Of a stretch of 64,000 nt of DNA, positions 17,706 through 28,988 are shown piece by piece; the stretch's first letter is position 1, and every line of letters starts with the position of its first letter. The position numbers were made by a program, and so were the translations under genes. The stretch comes from Gammaproteobacteria bacterium MFB021 (GTDB lineage Bacteria; Pseudomonadota; Gammaproteobacteria; Pseudomonadales; Halomonadaceae), in the NCBI GenBank assembly GCA_000737985.1, contig JNVT01000096.1, forward strand, positions 55,291 to 119,290, given 5' to 3'. The notes below the pieces were generated by a model that saw nothing but the letters and a program-made list of their open reading frames with translations, did not search any database and was not told the DNA's origin.

Positions 17706-18137
17706 TCAGGCACTGCGACGCTTGGCATAGTGGTGTTCGCGCTGCTCCTGGCGCTCCTTGGCCTCCAGGCAGAGCGTGGCGGTGGGCCGCAGCAGCAGGC
17801 GCTTCAGCCCGATGGGCTGGCCGGTCTCGTCGCAGAAGCCGTAGTCGCCGGATTCGATGCGCTTGAGCGCCGCCGCGATCTTGCGCAGCAGCCGGGTTTC
17901 ACGATCGGCCTGACGCAGCAGCAGGCTCAGCGTCTCTTCATTGGCGGCGAGATCGGCATCGTCGCCGTCACCGCGGCTGTCGACGATGATCGCGCGGGTC
18001 TCCGCCAGAGCGGTGGCCAGCGTCTCACGCTCGCGTTCGAGCCGGCGCTGGAAGAATGCCAGCTGGGCCTCGTTCATATAGTCCGCCGCCGGCATCGCCA
18101 GTAGCTGCGCCTCGTCTTCGATCGGTAATAGCGCCAT
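17706..18137 (-). CDS. dksA2: DksA2, zinc-independent DksA paralogue
   Basis: A 143-residue RNA polymerase secondary-channel factor that works with ppGpp. It has the long coiled coil (residues about 22-95) with acidic tip residues around [13 protein letters not shown], then a degenerate zinc finger: of the four cysteines of canonical DksA only Cys102 and Cys123 remain, the others being Thr105 and Ala126. The same C-T-C-A pattern occurs in Pseudomonas DksA2, which replaces DksA when zinc is scarce. A Zur-like operator lies 50 bp upstream. GGAGAGGG precedes the ATG. The longer frame to 18218 runs through the operator and is not credible. Confidence 0.92.
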   Translation of the reverse strand: MALLPIEDEAQLLAMPAADYMNEAQLAFFQRRLERERETLATALAETRAIIVDSRGDGDDADLAANEETLSLLLRQADRETRLLRKIAAALKRIESGDYGFCDETGQPIGLKRLLLRPTATLCLEAKERQEQREHHYAKRRSA

Positions 18138-18186
18138 GACCCTCTCCAAGCTTGGCGGCAGACCGCTGTCGGCCCGCGCCACAGCA

Positions 18187-18209
18187 TTTATGTTATAACA
18201 TAACAATTC
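18187..18209. promoter_or_regulatory. Zur-type operator upstream of dksA2
   Basis: A palindrome centred on ATGTTATAACATAAC, agreeing with the Zur consensus in most of its 23 positions, 50 bp upstream of the dksA2 ATG. Together with the site at 11941 it defines a local zinc-starvation regulon. Confidence 0.83.
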
Positions 18210-18307
18210 ACTAACCAAGCGTAAAGCCGGTAGTTGCGCGCCACCGCGCGTCAGACCGTCGAGATAGCGTGAGGTGGGGCCTGGCCGGGGCGCTTGTCAC
18301 GGGGCCG

Positions 18308-18332
18308 AAAAAAGGGGCGTCCAGGACGCCCC
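18308..18332 (-). terminator. Rho-independent terminator after the CNNM gene
   Basis: Stem GGGGCGTC/GACGCCCC (18314-18321 with 18325-18332), 3-nt loop, then six T residues on the minus strand; 50 nt past the stop codon of the CNNM protein. Confidence 0.85.
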
Positions 18333-18381
18333 TCTCTTCTCGCGCTTGCGCTGACGCTGCCAGCGCCATCCACCGCCGGCT

Positions 18382-19416
18382 TCAGCCCGGCGGCTGGGCG
18401 GATTCGCCGCGCTTGATTCGTTTCAGCCAGCGCTGCTTGGCGTACTTGCGCAGGTTATGCACGTTATCGGTCTCGTCGACGATGTCCTGGCCCAGAATCG
18501 TCTCGATCACGTCTTCCATGGTGATCAACCCGACCCAGCTACCGTGATCGTCGTAGACCACGCGCAGGTGGTTGTGATCCTTGAGCATGGCGGCGAAGAC
18601 ATGCTCGACACTGTCGTTCTCGTCGACCATCGCGATCGGGTGCATCAGCGCCTTGAGCCGCTGCTCGTCCTCGGCGTGGTAGGTGTCGGCCTTGTGCACG
18701 TAGCCCAGCGCATGCTCGGCACCGTCCATCACCGGGAAGCGGGTGAACTGGGTCTTGCCGTAGTCGCGGTCGAACTCCGCCACGCTCATGTCCGGCGCCA
18801 CCGTCATGCACACGGTGCGCGGGGTCATCACCCGCTTCAGCGGAATCTCGTGGAGGTTGAGAATATTGGTGATGGTGCGCGTCTCGTCGGCGTCCAGCGC
18901 CTTGCCTTCGAGACCGATCCTGGCCAGCGCCTTGATCTCCCCGCGCATGTCGACATCGCCCTCGTTCTTGGCGATGCGGTTGGTGATCATCTCCGACAGC
19001 CAGATGAACGGCAGCAGCAGCCACACCATGAACTTGAGTATCCGCGGCAGCATCGGCGCCAGCGCGCGCCAGTAGGTGGCGCCGATGGTCTTGGGGATGA
19101 TCTCGGAAAACACCAGGATGCCCAGGGTCATCAGCGCCGAGGCGATGGCCACGTGGGCGTCGCCGAACACCACCGCCACTTGGGCGCCGACCCCGGTCGC
19201 CCCGACCGTGTGGGCAATGGTATTGAGGGTCAGGATCGCCGCCAGAGGGCGGTCGATATTGGACTTGAGCGCATTGAGCGAGTCGTGCAGCTTGGGCCGC
19301 GTGTCCTGAAGCTGTGCGATATAGCTGGGCGTCAGCGACAGCAGCGCGGCTTCGAGAATCGAGCACAGAAACGAAAAGCCGATGGAGAGAACGACAAAAG
19401 CCGTCAGCAGGAGCAT
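18382..19416 (-). CDS. CNNM/CorC-type transporter-associated protein (DUF21-CBS)
   Basis: A 344-residue membrane protein: DUF21 (CNNM) transmembrane domain in residues about 1-150 (three to four helices, with VFSEIIPKTIGA typical), then a tandem CBS pair (VMTPRTVCMTVAPDM; LITMEDVIETILGQDI). CNNM proteins bind Mg-ATP in the CBS pair and support Mg2+ (or Co2+) efflux. The C-terminal CorC_HlyC domain of longer relatives is missing, so this is the short form. Old hemolysin naming of the family is not supported by function. Confidence 0.85.
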   Translation of the reverse strand: MLLLTAFVVLSIGFSFLCSILEAALLSLTPSYIAQLQDTRPKLHDSLNALKSNIDRPLAAILTLNTIAHTVGATGVGAQVAVVFGDAHVAIASALMTLGILVFSEIIPKTIGATYWRALAPMLPRILKFMVWLLLPFIWLSEMITNRIAKNEGDVDMRGEIKALARIGLEGKALDADETRTITNILNLHEIPLKRVMTPRTVCMTVAPDMSVAEFDRDYGKTQFTRFPVMDGAEHALGYVHKADTYHAEDEQRLKALMHPIAMVDENDSVEHVFAAMLKDHNHLRVVYDDHGSWVGLITMEDVIETILGQDIVDETDNVHNLRKYAKQRWLKRIKRGESAQPPG

Positions 19417-19488
19417 GGGGGTTCGCTATGTGACCAGTGAGCGCTCTTTATCGGGACTTGGCCGGGCCGTGTCAAGGTGACAGGGTGT

Positions 19489-19513
19489 CGCCGCCGCCGA
19501 GCGCACGGCGGCG
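19489..19513 (-). terminator. Possible hairpin terminator after the PNPOx-like gene
   Basis: An 8-bp CGCCGCCG/CGGCGGCG stem with a 9-nt loop, 14 nt past the stop codon at 19527. No T run, so tentative. Confidence 0.4.
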
Positions 19514-19526
19514 GCCCCGGCCACGC

Positions 19527-20015
19527 TCAGTGGCCGAATTTCTCGTTTTCGCCCATATCGGGCTTGTGGTCCTTCTTCACGTTGGCCTTGGCGATCTCGT
19601 AGAGCTGGAAGGCCTTGCTCTCGCGCGCCTGCCAGTGCTCGCCGAAGTCGATATCGATCTCCAGCATGGCGATATCGTCATCCTCGCGACCGCCCTCGAA
19701 CCAGGCCGCCACGAACGGATTCCAGTACTTGTCGATCAGCTCGGCATCGTCGCGCAGGCGCGCCTTGCCCGACATCGACACGTAGACCCCGTGCTTCTGA
19801 TCGGAAAAAGTGATGCAGACGTCGCGGTCGCTCTGCGCCTCGAACGCCTTCTCGGCGCTGCGTCGGGTGTAGAACCAGAGCGTGCCGTCGTAGGCATCCT
19901 GGACCAGATGCATGGGGCGAGCGCGGGGGGCGCCGTCGTCGAGGGTCACCAGCATGCCGACCTTGATATCGTCGATCAGCTGCCAGATCTTCTGCTTGTG
20001 TTCGGGGCTGGACAT
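19527..20015 (-). CDS. Pyridoxamine 5'-phosphate oxidase family protein (general stress protein 26-like)
   Basis: A 162-residue split-barrel flavin-binding protein. GMLVTLDDGAPRARPMHLVQ and DGTLWFYTRRSAEKAFEAQ match the GSP26/pyridoxamine-oxidase-like group. GEHWQARESKAFQLYEIAKANV is its characteristic C-terminal segment. Such proteins bind FMN or F420 and are induced by general stress; no substrate is established. AGGAGG lies 5 nt before the ATG. It diverges from the stpA gene across about 240 bp in which I see no further gene. Confidence 0.85.
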   Translation of the reverse strand: MSSPEHKQKIWQLIDDIKVGMLVTLDDGAPRARPMHLVQDAYDGTLWFYTRRSAEKAFEAQSDRDVCITFSDQKHGVYVSMSGKARLRDDAELIDKYWNPFVAAWFEGGREDDDIAMLEIDIDFGEHWQARESKAFQLYEIAKANVKKDHKPDMGENEKFGH

Positions 20016-20255
20016 CCTTGCCTCCTGTCACCGTGGGGGTTCGCGAGCGAACCGGACAACACGCCATCCGGGCGTGGCCGCCGAAGGCTCGGCGACTCCT
20101 TGAGCCTAGTTGCGCGGCGCCGGCTAAGCAAAGTCCTCCGTACCCTCGGGCTGAGCCTCAGCGCGGCGGGGGCTATACTCGAACCATCGTGTTTGCCGCA
20201 CCGTGCCTGGCGCTCGCGATCAGGCCACGCATCGACCTCGGAGCCCGCCCACGCC

Positions 20256-21569
20256 ATGACCGACCCGCAGCCACCCAGCGCCGCGCTGTCTCTTATCCCC
20301 CGCCCCTTCGCGCTCGACCACGCCGATCTGGGCCAGGCCCTGGCGGCGAGTGCCGATCTACTGATCATCCAGGACCTCGACGGCGTTTGCATGGGGCTGG
20401 TGGACGACCCGCTGACCCGGCATCTGCCGCGCCGCTATGTGGAAGCCGCCGGCGAGCTGGCGGGGCACTTCTTCGTGCTCACCAATGGCGAGCACGTCGG
20501 CGCCCGCGGCGTCAACGCGCTGGTGGAGGCGCAGTTCGACGACCCCGCCGAGGCGCGCCGTCGCGGTTGCTACCTGCCCGGGCTGGCCGCCGGCGGGGTC
20601 CAGTGGCAAGACCGTTTCGGACGCGTGTCGCACCCCGGCGTCAGCGCCGCCGAGCTCGACTTTCTGGCCAGCTTTGCGGATGCGGCCGAAACCTTTCTCG
20701 ATCACTGCCTGGCTGGCCCGCCCTTCGCGCTGGACGCTGCGACGCGAGCACCGCTGATCGCCGTTGCCGTGCTCGACAACCTCGCCTCACCGACGCTCAA
20801 CCTCAATGTCTTCCGGCGCCACTGGCAGGCAACGCCCGAGCCCTACTGGCGCCTGCAGGAGGCGGTGGTGGACTTCATGCAGGCGCGTCTGGCAGCGGCC
20901 GCGGCGGCAGGGCTCGAGGACGCCTTCTTCATCCACTATGCGCCCAACGCCGGACGCGACGACTCAGGTCAGGAGCGCCCGCGTCTGGGCACGGCGGAGG
21001 GCACTACCGACTTCCAGTTGATGCTGCGCGGCGCGGTCAAGGAGGGCGGCGTGCTGGCGATCCTCAATCGCTACTACCAGGCACGTACCGGTGTGGCGCC
21101 GCTGGGGGAGACGTTCGATGCGCGCCAGGCCCCACGCGAGCCGCAGGCGCTGCTGGCGCTGGCACGTGAGCACTTCGACCCGGCGCTGATGCCGACGATC
21201 GTCGGGGTCGGCGACACGCTCACCTCGGTCAGCGCCAGCGAGAGCGAGCCCCCACAGCGGGGCGGCAGCGATCGCGGCTTCCTGACCCTGGTGCAGCAGT
21301 TGGGGCACGCCTTCGCGCGCCCCAACCGGGTGATGTTCGTCGACAGCAGCGGTGGCGAGGTGGCGCGCGCCCGGGTCGACGCCGAACGGCTGGCGCGTCA
21401 CGCCCACGACCTCAGCGTCTCACCGTGGCCGGCGCTGGCCGGCATCAGCGACCCCGACGACCCGCTAAGTCTCGATGTGATCTTTGCCGGGGGCCACGCC
21501 GAATATGTCGACTTCTTCTGCGAGCTGGCCCGGCAGCGCCGGGCCAGCAATCCCGCGCCCCAGGTCTAG
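20256..21569 (+). CDS. stpA: Glucosylglycerol-3-phosphate phosphatase (StpA/GgpP family)
   Basis: A 437-residue protein resembling the salt-tolerance phosphatase StpA of cyanobacteria, which makes the compatible solute glucosylglycerol from its 3-phosphate. The opening [21 protein letters not shown] is the family hallmark, a DxDG nucleophile motif. FFVLTNGEH and a late [15 protein letters not shown] region fit a HAD-like phosphatase. No GgpS synthase is adjacent, so the partner must lie elsewhere or the substrate differs. The ATG at 20256 follows a GGAG about 12 nt upstream; the frame is open further upstream but overlaps another gene. Its stop shares the bases CTAG with the convergent chemoreceptor stop. 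Confidence 0.78.
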   Translation: MTDPQPPSAALSLIPRPFALDHADLGQALAASADLLIIQDLDGVCMGLVDDPLTRHLPRRYVEAAGELAGHFFVLTNGEHVGARGVNALVEAQFDDPAEARRRGCYLPGLAAGGVQWQDRFGRVSHPGVSAAELDFLASFADAAETFLDHCLAGPPFALDAATRAPLIAVAVLDNLASPTLNLNVFRRHWQATPEPYWRLQEAVVDFMQARLAAAAAAGLEDAFFIHYAPNAGRDDSGQERPRLGTAEGTTDFQLMLRGAVKEGGVLAILNRYYQARTGVAPLGETFDARQAPREPQALLALAREHFDPALMPTIVGVGDTLTSVSASESEPPQRGGSDRGFLTLVQQLGHAFARPNRVMFVDSSGGEVARARVDAERLARHAHDLSVSPWPALAGISDPDDPLSLDVIFAGGHAEYVDFFCELARQRRASNPAPQV

Positions 21570-23656
21570 TGCCCCAGGGCCGGGCGCCTGGCACCACCGC
21601 TGTCATCCAGGGTGAAGGCACCCACCGTCTCGGCCAGACGCTGCGACTCCTGCTGCAGCGCGGCGGCGGCGGTGGCGGTCTGCTGCACCATGGCAGCGTT
21701 CTGCTGGGTCACGCTGTCGAGTTCGGCCACCGCCAGATTGACCTGGCCAATGCCCTGGCTCTGCTCGCCGGTGGCTGCGGTGATCTCACCCAGCACGCCG
21801 TTGACCCGGGCGATACTGGCGACGATCTCGTCCATCGCCGCACCGGCGTCGCGCACCCGTTGCGCGCCGGTCTGGGTGCGATCGGCGGAGGCGTCGATCA
21901 GCGTCTTGATCTGACGCGCCGCGTCCGCGCTGCGGCTGGCGAGATTGCGCACTTCCTGCGCCACCACCGCGAAACCACGGCCGTTCTCGCCGGCACGTGC
22001 CGCCTCCACCGAGGCGTTGAGCGCCAGCAGGTTGGTCTGGAAGGCGATGCTGTCCATGGTGCTGACGATCTCGGCGATCTGACGCGACGAGGCCTCGATC
22101 TCGTCCATGGTCTGGACCACACTGGAGACCACCTCGCCGCCGCGCTGGGCCGCCTCGGTGGCCGAGACGGCCAGCTTGTCGACCTCGCGCGCCGAGTGCG
22201 CGGTGTGCTCCACGGTACCGGTGATCTGCTCGATTGAGGCCGAGGTCTGCTGCAGACTGGAGGCCATCGAGTCGGTGCGCCGGGCAAGATCCTCGCTGCC
22301 GCTGGCGATCTCCAGTGAAGCGTGCTTGACCGAGTCGCTGCTGTCGCGCACCTCGATCAGCACCTGCTGCATCTTTTCGGCGAAGGCATTGAACTGGATC
22401 GCCAGCTCGGCGCTCTCGTTGCGCCCGCGCACCGGCAGCCGCTGGGTCAGATCGCCGTCGCCGGAGGCGATCTCGCGCATGCGCTGCGCCAGCAGCCTGA
22501 GCGGCCGCGACAGGCTGCCGCCGAGCAGCCAGCTCACGAGCAGCCCCAGCGCGGCCAGTCCGGCGCCCACCGCGATCATCGCCAGGGTGTCGTGATGGCG
22601 CTGGGCGGCGAGCTGTTGCTGCAGGTCGGTGAGCCCGGCCATGGCCACGCTCTCGGGCAGGCGGATCATCAGAACCCAGGGCTTGCCATCGGCCGGGCCG
22701 ACATGGAACGGCCACGCCATCTCGATCTGGCCACCCTCTTCACGCAGCGCTGGCTGGCCCTGGCGCGCCTGATCGAGCAGCGCATTGATACTTTCATCGA
22801 ACACCTCGGAGGCCGGCTTGCCCACCGCCTTGGGATCATCGGTATAAGCGGTGATCCCACCGCGCGGGGCGACCAGCGTCCAGTCACCGGCGCCGTCATA
22901 GAGTGCGCTGCTGGCCTCCTTCAGCAGGCCCTGGATGAAGTCGACCGAGAGATCGACCCCGGCGCTGCCGCGGAACTCACCGTCGACCAGGATCGGCACA
23001 TTGAACGAGGTCACCATCAGCGTCTTGCCGTTGTAGTCGTAAGGCGCCGGGTCGATGATGCAGACCTCGCGGGTCTCCTTGGGGCAGAGGTAGTACTCGC
23101 CCTCACGGATTCCGCTCGGCAGCACCTGGGTGCTCTCCAGGGTGTCACCCAGCGGCAGTACTGCGATCTTGCCGTCGGCGGTGCGATACCACCACGGCAT
23201 GAAGCGCCCATCCTTGCCGAAGCCGGCGTCTTCGCGGCCCTGATAATAGGTGTCGTTGCCGAAGGCGTTGGGCTCCCAGCCGATGAAGGCGTCGAGCAGG
23301 TCGGGGTTGTCGACCACCGTCTGGCGCACCAGGTTGGAAAGTTCATCACGGCTCAGCGACAGCCGGCGACGCCCCTGATCGTCGACCGCGCCCATCAGCG
23401 CATTGGTATTGGCGAGCGAGCGCGCCAGGGTCAGGGCCTGCTCGAGAGGCGCCTCGATACGCTCGGCCTCGCGCCCGGCCACGGTCTTCAGGCGCTCGCG
23501 GATCCCCGTGGTCAGCAGCGTGTCGGTGCGCGCGTCCACCAGCGCCTGGGAACGCGCGTTGGCGTAAACGGTGTAAGCCACCATGGCCGCAACCACGAAG
23601 ACGATACACGCCCCCACCAGCAGCGTGACCAGCGTACGTATGGACTTGAAATGCAT
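21566..23656 (-). CDS. Methyl-accepting chemotaxis protein with dCache sensor
   Basis: A 696-residue chemoreceptor. TM1 (residues about 8-30, [21 protein letters not shown]), a periplasmic double Cache domain of about 330 residues ([30 protein letters not shown]), TM2 ([22 protein letters not shown]), HAMP, then the signalling helices with the conserved tip [21 protein letters not shown]. dCache domains usually bind amino acids or other small metabolites; the ligand cannot be named. The C-terminus (RRPALGH) lacks a CheR-docking pentapeptide. GGGGAGCG precedes the ATG at 23656. Its stop codon overlaps that of stpA. Confidence 0.92.
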   Translation of the reverse strand: MHFKSIRTLVTLLVGACIVFVVAAMVAYTVYANARSQALVDARTDTLLTTGIRERLKTVAGREAERIEAPLEQALTLARSLANTNALMGAVDDQGRRRLSLSRDELSNLVRQTVVDNPDLLDAFIGWEPNAFGNDTYYQGREDAGFGKDGRFMPWWYRTADGKIAVLPLGDTLESTQVLPSGIREGEYYLCPKETREVCIIDPAPYDYNGKTLMVTSFNVPILVDGEFRGSAGVDLSVDFIQGLLKEASSALYDGAGDWTLVAPRGGITAYTDDPKAVGKPASEVFDESINALLDQARQGQPALREEGGQIEMAWPFHVGPADGKPWVLMIRLPESVAMAGLTDLQQQLAAQRHHDTLAMIAVGAGLAALGLLVSWLLGGSLSRPLRLLAQRMREIASGDGDLTQRLPVRGRNESAELAIQFNAFAEKMQQVLIEVRDSSDSVKHASLEIASGSEDLARRTDSMASSLQQTSASIEQITGTVEHTAHSAREVDKLAVSATEAAQRGGEVVSSVVQTMDEIEASSRQIAEIVSTMDSIAFQTNLLALNASVEAARAGENGRGFAVVAQEVRNLASRSADAARQIKTLIDASADRTQTGAQRVRDAGAAMDEIVASIARVNGVLGEITAATGEQSQGIGQVNLAVAELDSVTQQNAAMVQQTATAAAALQQESQRLAETVGAFTLDDSGGARRPALGH

Positions 23657-23810
23657 GAGCGCTCCCCGATGGCGAAAAGCGCCGCTCGACGAGCGGCAAC
23701 GAATCGATTCACGGGGGGTTATCGCCCGGGCCAGAGGCAACTTTAGGCAAAGGTGCATCACCGTCGCCACGGGATCACCCGGCGTCGCAGGTCAAACGTC
23801 GAGGGGTAGA

Positions 23811-23839
23811 CAACGGCGGCGCGGCCCCCGCCGCCGTTG
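23811..23839 (-). terminator. Hairpin terminator after pgm
   Basis: A perfect 11-bp stem CAACGGCGGCG/CGCCGCCGTTG with a 7-nt loop, starting 10 nt past the pgm stop. No T run on the minus strand. Confidence 0.6.
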
Positions 23840-23848
23840 CACGCGGGC

Positions 23849-25513
<1,665 letters not shown>

Positions 25514-25785
25514 CGTCGGTTCCTTTCGATGGCCTGGGATAGGGTCTGACACGCACGCGCCGGCCAGATTCCCTATAGCAGACCACTGTCGCCAGCCGAC
25601 AAGCAAGACTCCCCGCGGCCCCGGCAACTCCTCTACACTGCCTACGTGCCCCGACGAGGGGAGAGTTGGCCTGCGTACGGCCCGCGCGCACAGCGCGTGG
25701 GCCGTATCCGGAGGCGGGATGTCACGTCGCTGGCTGGCCCGATGCCATTCGAGCCATGGGCGTGCCAGGTTTTGCGAGGGGCTGC

Positions 25786-27120
25786 ATGGTTTATGCCGAT
25801 TTGCTGCTGGACGCGATCTGCGTCGTCAGCGCGGAGGGGCGCTTCGTGTCGGCGAGCGCGGCGTGTGAGCGGATCTTTGGCTATACGCCGGAGGAGATGG
25901 TCGGCATGCGCATGCTCGATCTGGTCCATGAAGAGGATCGCGAGCGGACCCGCGCCGCCGCCGAGCGGGTGATGCGCGGCGGCATCGAGACCCATTTCGA
26001 GAACCGCTACCGCCGCAAGGATGGCGGGATCGCGCATATCATGTGGACGGCACGCTGGTCACAAGCCGACGGAGTACGCATCGGCGTGGCCCGCGACGTG
26101 ACCGCGCTCAAGCAGGCCCAGCAGCGCCAGGCGGCGGTCTATGCGATCTCGGAAGCGGCGCATCTGTCGGCCGACCTGACGGATCTGGCGGCACGCATTC
26201 ACACCATCATCAGCACGCTCATGCCGGCGGAGAATTTCGCGGTCGCGCTGCATGATGCCGACCGCGACGAGCTGAACTACCTCTACCATGTCGATGAGCG
26301 CGCCGCCCCGGGGGCAGCGCCGCCCATGAGCGCCGATACCCTATGTGGCCAGGTCATCTGCCACGGCCGTGAGCTGTTGCTGCCGGCCCGCAACGAGGCC
26401 CAGGCGGCCGGCACAGCGCATGAACCACTGGACCGGGACGGCGCGCACTCCTGGCTGGGCGTGCCGCTCAAGAGCGCCGACCGCACCATCGGCGCGCTGG
26501 TGGTGAAAAGCTACGACGAGAGACAGTCCTACGACGAAGAAGATCGCGACCTGCTGCAGTTCGTCTCGATCCAGGTGGCGCAGGCGATCGTGCGCAAGCG
26601 CCTGTTCCAGCGTCTGGAGTACATGGCTCGCTACGACGGGCTCACCGGCCTGGCCAACCGTGAAGCCTTCCACGAACGGCTGCGTGCAGCGCTGGCGTTG
26701 CCCGGCACGTCGCCGAACCGGCTGGCGGTGCTCTATCTCGATCTGGATGGCTTCAAGCACATCAACGACACCTACGGCCACGCGCTGGGTGATGCATTGC
26801 TCGAGCTCGCCGGTCAGCGCCTACGCCACGCTGTCCGCGACGCCAGCCTGGTGGCGCGTCTGGGTGGGGACGAGTTCGCCGTTCTGCTCGAGGATCTACG
26901 CGCGCCGGCCGAGGCCGAGCGCGTGGCGACGACACTGCGCCAAACGCTGCGCCAGCCGTTCGATGTCTCGGGCCAGCGTCTGCAGGTGGGCGTGAGCATC
27001 GGTGTCGCGGTCTCTCAGCGGGATGGCGACAGCGCCGAGGCGTTGCTACGCCGGGCCGATCAGGCCATGTATACCGAAAAGCGAGCGCCACGCACGGCGC
27101 CGGACACCGACGCCGGCTGA
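25786..27120 (+). CDS. Diguanylate cyclase with PAS and GAF sensor domains
   Basis: A 444-residue soluble signalling protein: PAS domain (residues about 5-115, [22 protein letters not shown]), GAF (about 135-270) and GGDEF (about 285-440). The active site is intact GGDEF at residues 360-364, so it should make cyclic di-GMP. The inhibitory I-site, normally RxxD nine residues before, reads RDAS, so product inhibition is probably lost. No membrane segment, hence cytosolic sensing. I chose the ATG at 25786, 5 nt after GAGGGG; upstream ATG codons at 25666 and 25756 are weaker. Confidence 0.9.
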   Translation: MVYADLLLDAICVVSAEGRFVSASAACERIFGYTPEEMVGMRMLDLVHEEDRERTRAAAERVMRGGIETHFENRYRRKDGGIAHIMWTARWSQADGVRIGVARDVTALKQAQQRQAAVYAISEAAHLSADLTDLAARIHTIISTLMPAENFAVALHDADRDELNYLYHVDERAAPGAAPPMSADTLCGQVICHGRELLLPARNEAQAAGTAHEPLDRDGAHSWLGVPLKSADRTIGALVVKSYDERQSYDEEDRDLLQFVSIQVAQAIVRKRLFQRLEYMARYDGLTGLANREAFHERLRAALALPGTSPNRLAVLYLDLDGFKHINDTYGHALGDALLELAGQRLRHAVRDASLVARLGGDEFAVLLEDLRAPAEAERVATTLRQTLRQPFDVSGQRLQVGVSIGVAVSQRDGDSAEALLRRADQAMYTEKRAPRTAPDTDAG

Positions 27121-27138
27121 CAGGCCCGCGCGCCATGC

Positions 27139-28365
27139 TCAGCCGCAGGCCGAGCCCTGCGCGCCGCACTCCGCGGCGGCGGCCACCGGCCGCACGTCGG
27201 CCTCGGCCAACACCAGCGCCGCGGCGTGATCGAGCAGCGTGCGCGCAGTGGCGCATACGCCAAGCACGACGCTGAGGTCGAACATCACCCCGCCGACGGC
27301 CGCCCCTAGGGCGATCGCCAGCTGGATCGAGGCCACGATCAGGCCGCCGCCACTCTCGGCTTCGTCCGGTACCACCCGCGTGATCCAGGTCGACCAGGCC
27401 ACCGGCACCGCGCCGAAGGCAAAGCCCCACAGCGCCACCATAAGCGCGTCCACGCCCATCACCAGACCGCCCAGCGAGGCCAGCAACCAGCCCATCACGC
27501 CCATCGCCAGCGGCATCAGCACCAGCGTCAGGCGCAGGCTGCGCTGGAGCAGCCAGCCGGCGCACAGGGTGCCGATGAAGTTGGCTACCCCGAACGCCAT
27601 CAGCGTCGAGGAGAGCGCATTGATGCCCATGCCAGCGACCGTTTCGAGAAACGGGCGCACATAGGTGAAGAACGCGAAGTGGCCGCAGAACACCAGCACC
27701 ACGGCGACGATGCCCTGCGCCATGCCGGGGCGCTTGAGCACGCTGACCAGGGTGCCCAGCGGAGTCGGCCGCTGTGGCGCCATGCTCGGCAGGGTGAGCG
27801 CCTGCACGCCCAGCGTGGCCACCGACAGCGCCGTCGCCAGTAGAAACACCGCCCGCCAGCCGAACAGATCGCCGAGATAGCTGCCCAGCGCGGCTGCGGC
27901 GATGGTGGCGATCGGCACGCCGGTGAAGAGAATCGAGAGCGCCCGCGGCACGTCCGCCTCGGCGACCAGCCGCATCACGGTGGCGGTGGAGAGCGCCCAG
28001 AATCCGCCCAGGGCGATGCCCAGCAGCACCCGCCCGAGCAGCAGCCAGGCAAGACTGGGGGCAAAGGCCACGATCAGGTTGGCGGCGATCATCAGCAGCG
28101 AGAACGCCAGCAGCACGTGGCGACGATCGAGACGCTGGGTCACCGCGGTCACCAGCAGACCCGAGAGCAGCGCCACCACGGCCGTAGCGGTGACGGCCTG
28201 GCCGGCCTGGCCTTCGCTGATCGCCAGCGAGCCGGCCATCGGGGTGAGCAGGCTAGCGGGCAGAAACTCGGCCATCACCAGGCTGAACACGCCCAGGGTC
28301 AGGGCGAGTACCGCGAACCAGCGCGAGGGTGGCGCCGGCTGGGCGGAGGGCAAGGGAGTCGACAT
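27139..28365 (-). CDS. MFS exporter, NepI-like (purine ribonucleoside efflux)
   Basis: A 408-residue, 12-span major facilitator. It parallels E. coli NepI closely: VMAEFLPASLLTPMAGSLAI at the start, ALGGFWALSTATVMRLV at the motif C region, HFAFFTYVRPFLE and VPVAWSTWITRVVPDEAE later. NepI exports inosine and other purine ribonucleosides. The C-terminal tail (VRPVAAAAECGAQGSACG) is extended. The ATG at 28365 has AAGGA at good spacing; the upstream TTG at 28383 is not needed. Other DHA1 substrates remain possible. Confidence 0.8.
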   Translation of the reverse strand: MSTPLPSAQPAPPSRWFAVLALTLGVFSLVMAEFLPASLLTPMAGSLAISEGQAGQAVTATAVVALLSGLLVTAVTQRLDRRHVLLAFSLLMIAANLIVAFAPSLAWLLLGRVLLGIALGGFWALSTATVMRLVAEADVPRALSILFTGVPIATIAAAALGSYLGDLFGWRAVFLLATALSVATLGVQALTLPSMAPQRPTPLGTLVSVLKRPGMAQGIVAVVLVFCGHFAFFTYVRPFLETVAGMGINALSSTLMAFGVANFIGTLCAGWLLQRSLRLTLVLMPLAMGVMGWLLASLGGLVMGVDALMVALWGFAFGAVPVAWSTWITRVVPDEAESGGGLIVASIQLAIALGAAVGGVMFDLSVVLGVCATARTLLDHAAALVLAEADVRPVAAAAECGAQGSACG

Positions 28366-28568
28366 GACGGCATCCTTCGACAAGGGGACTGAAGAGCGTG
28401 GCGAGAAGCGCGCCAGCGCCCGAGCATGCCGGCAAGACTAAAGTATTAGGCGAGCCCCCACTATCGACGAAAATCCACGATGCTTGATCAAAACTCCGAG
28501 AATCGATCCACGGCGCTCAGTCGCCTCGCCCACTTTCGGCTCGTTCCTGCTTCTCAACCCCTTGCTCC

Positions 28569-28910
28569 TCACCTCACCTTCTCTTCAAAACCCTGCTCTT
28601 CGAAAGAATAGTCACGCTCGACCCTGGCGATACGCGTGCGATAGGCCGCGTACCAGCGCTCCCGCCCCAGGCGCTGGGCCTGGCGGTGGTCGATATCGCG
28701 CTTCCAGGCACGGATCGCGTCGAGATCGGACCAGTAGGAGACGGTGATGCCGATGCCCTCCCGCGCCGATTCGACGCCCAGAAAGCCGGGCTGGGCACGG
28801 GCCAGCGTCAGCATCCGCTCCGCCATGGCAGCATAACCTGAGCTGTCGTCGCCCATCAGCGAGGTGAAGATGACCGCGTAGTACGGCGGTTCGGGGGTAT
28901 CAGCGAGCAT
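28569..28910 (-). CDS. Antibiotic biosynthesis monooxygenase (ABM) domain protein
   Basis: A 113-residue ferredoxin-like protein. YYAVIFTSLMGDDSSGYAAMAERML, QPGFLGVESAREG and ITVSYWSDLDAIRAWKRDIDH match the ABM/YgiN-like fold, in which the Trp-Lys helix after SYW is conserved. Such dimeric proteins include small cofactor-free monooxygenases and haem-degrading enzymes, but many have no known role. The ATG at 28910 has an AGAGGAG Shine-Dalgarno. It follows the GlxA-type regulator gene on the same strand by 78 nt and may be co-transcribed with it. Confidence 0.82.
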   Translation of the reverse strand: MLADTPEPPYYAVIFTSLMGDDSSGYAAMAERMLTLARAQPGFLGVESAREGIGITVSYWSDLDAIRAWKRDIDHRQAQRLGRERWYAAYRTRIARVERDYSFEEQGFEEKVR

Positions 28911-28988
28911 CAAGGGCTCCTCTGGAGGGGTGGGCGATCAAGGCACAGCGACGCACCCGGGAGCCGTCGCCGCCGGCCAGCGCTCACG

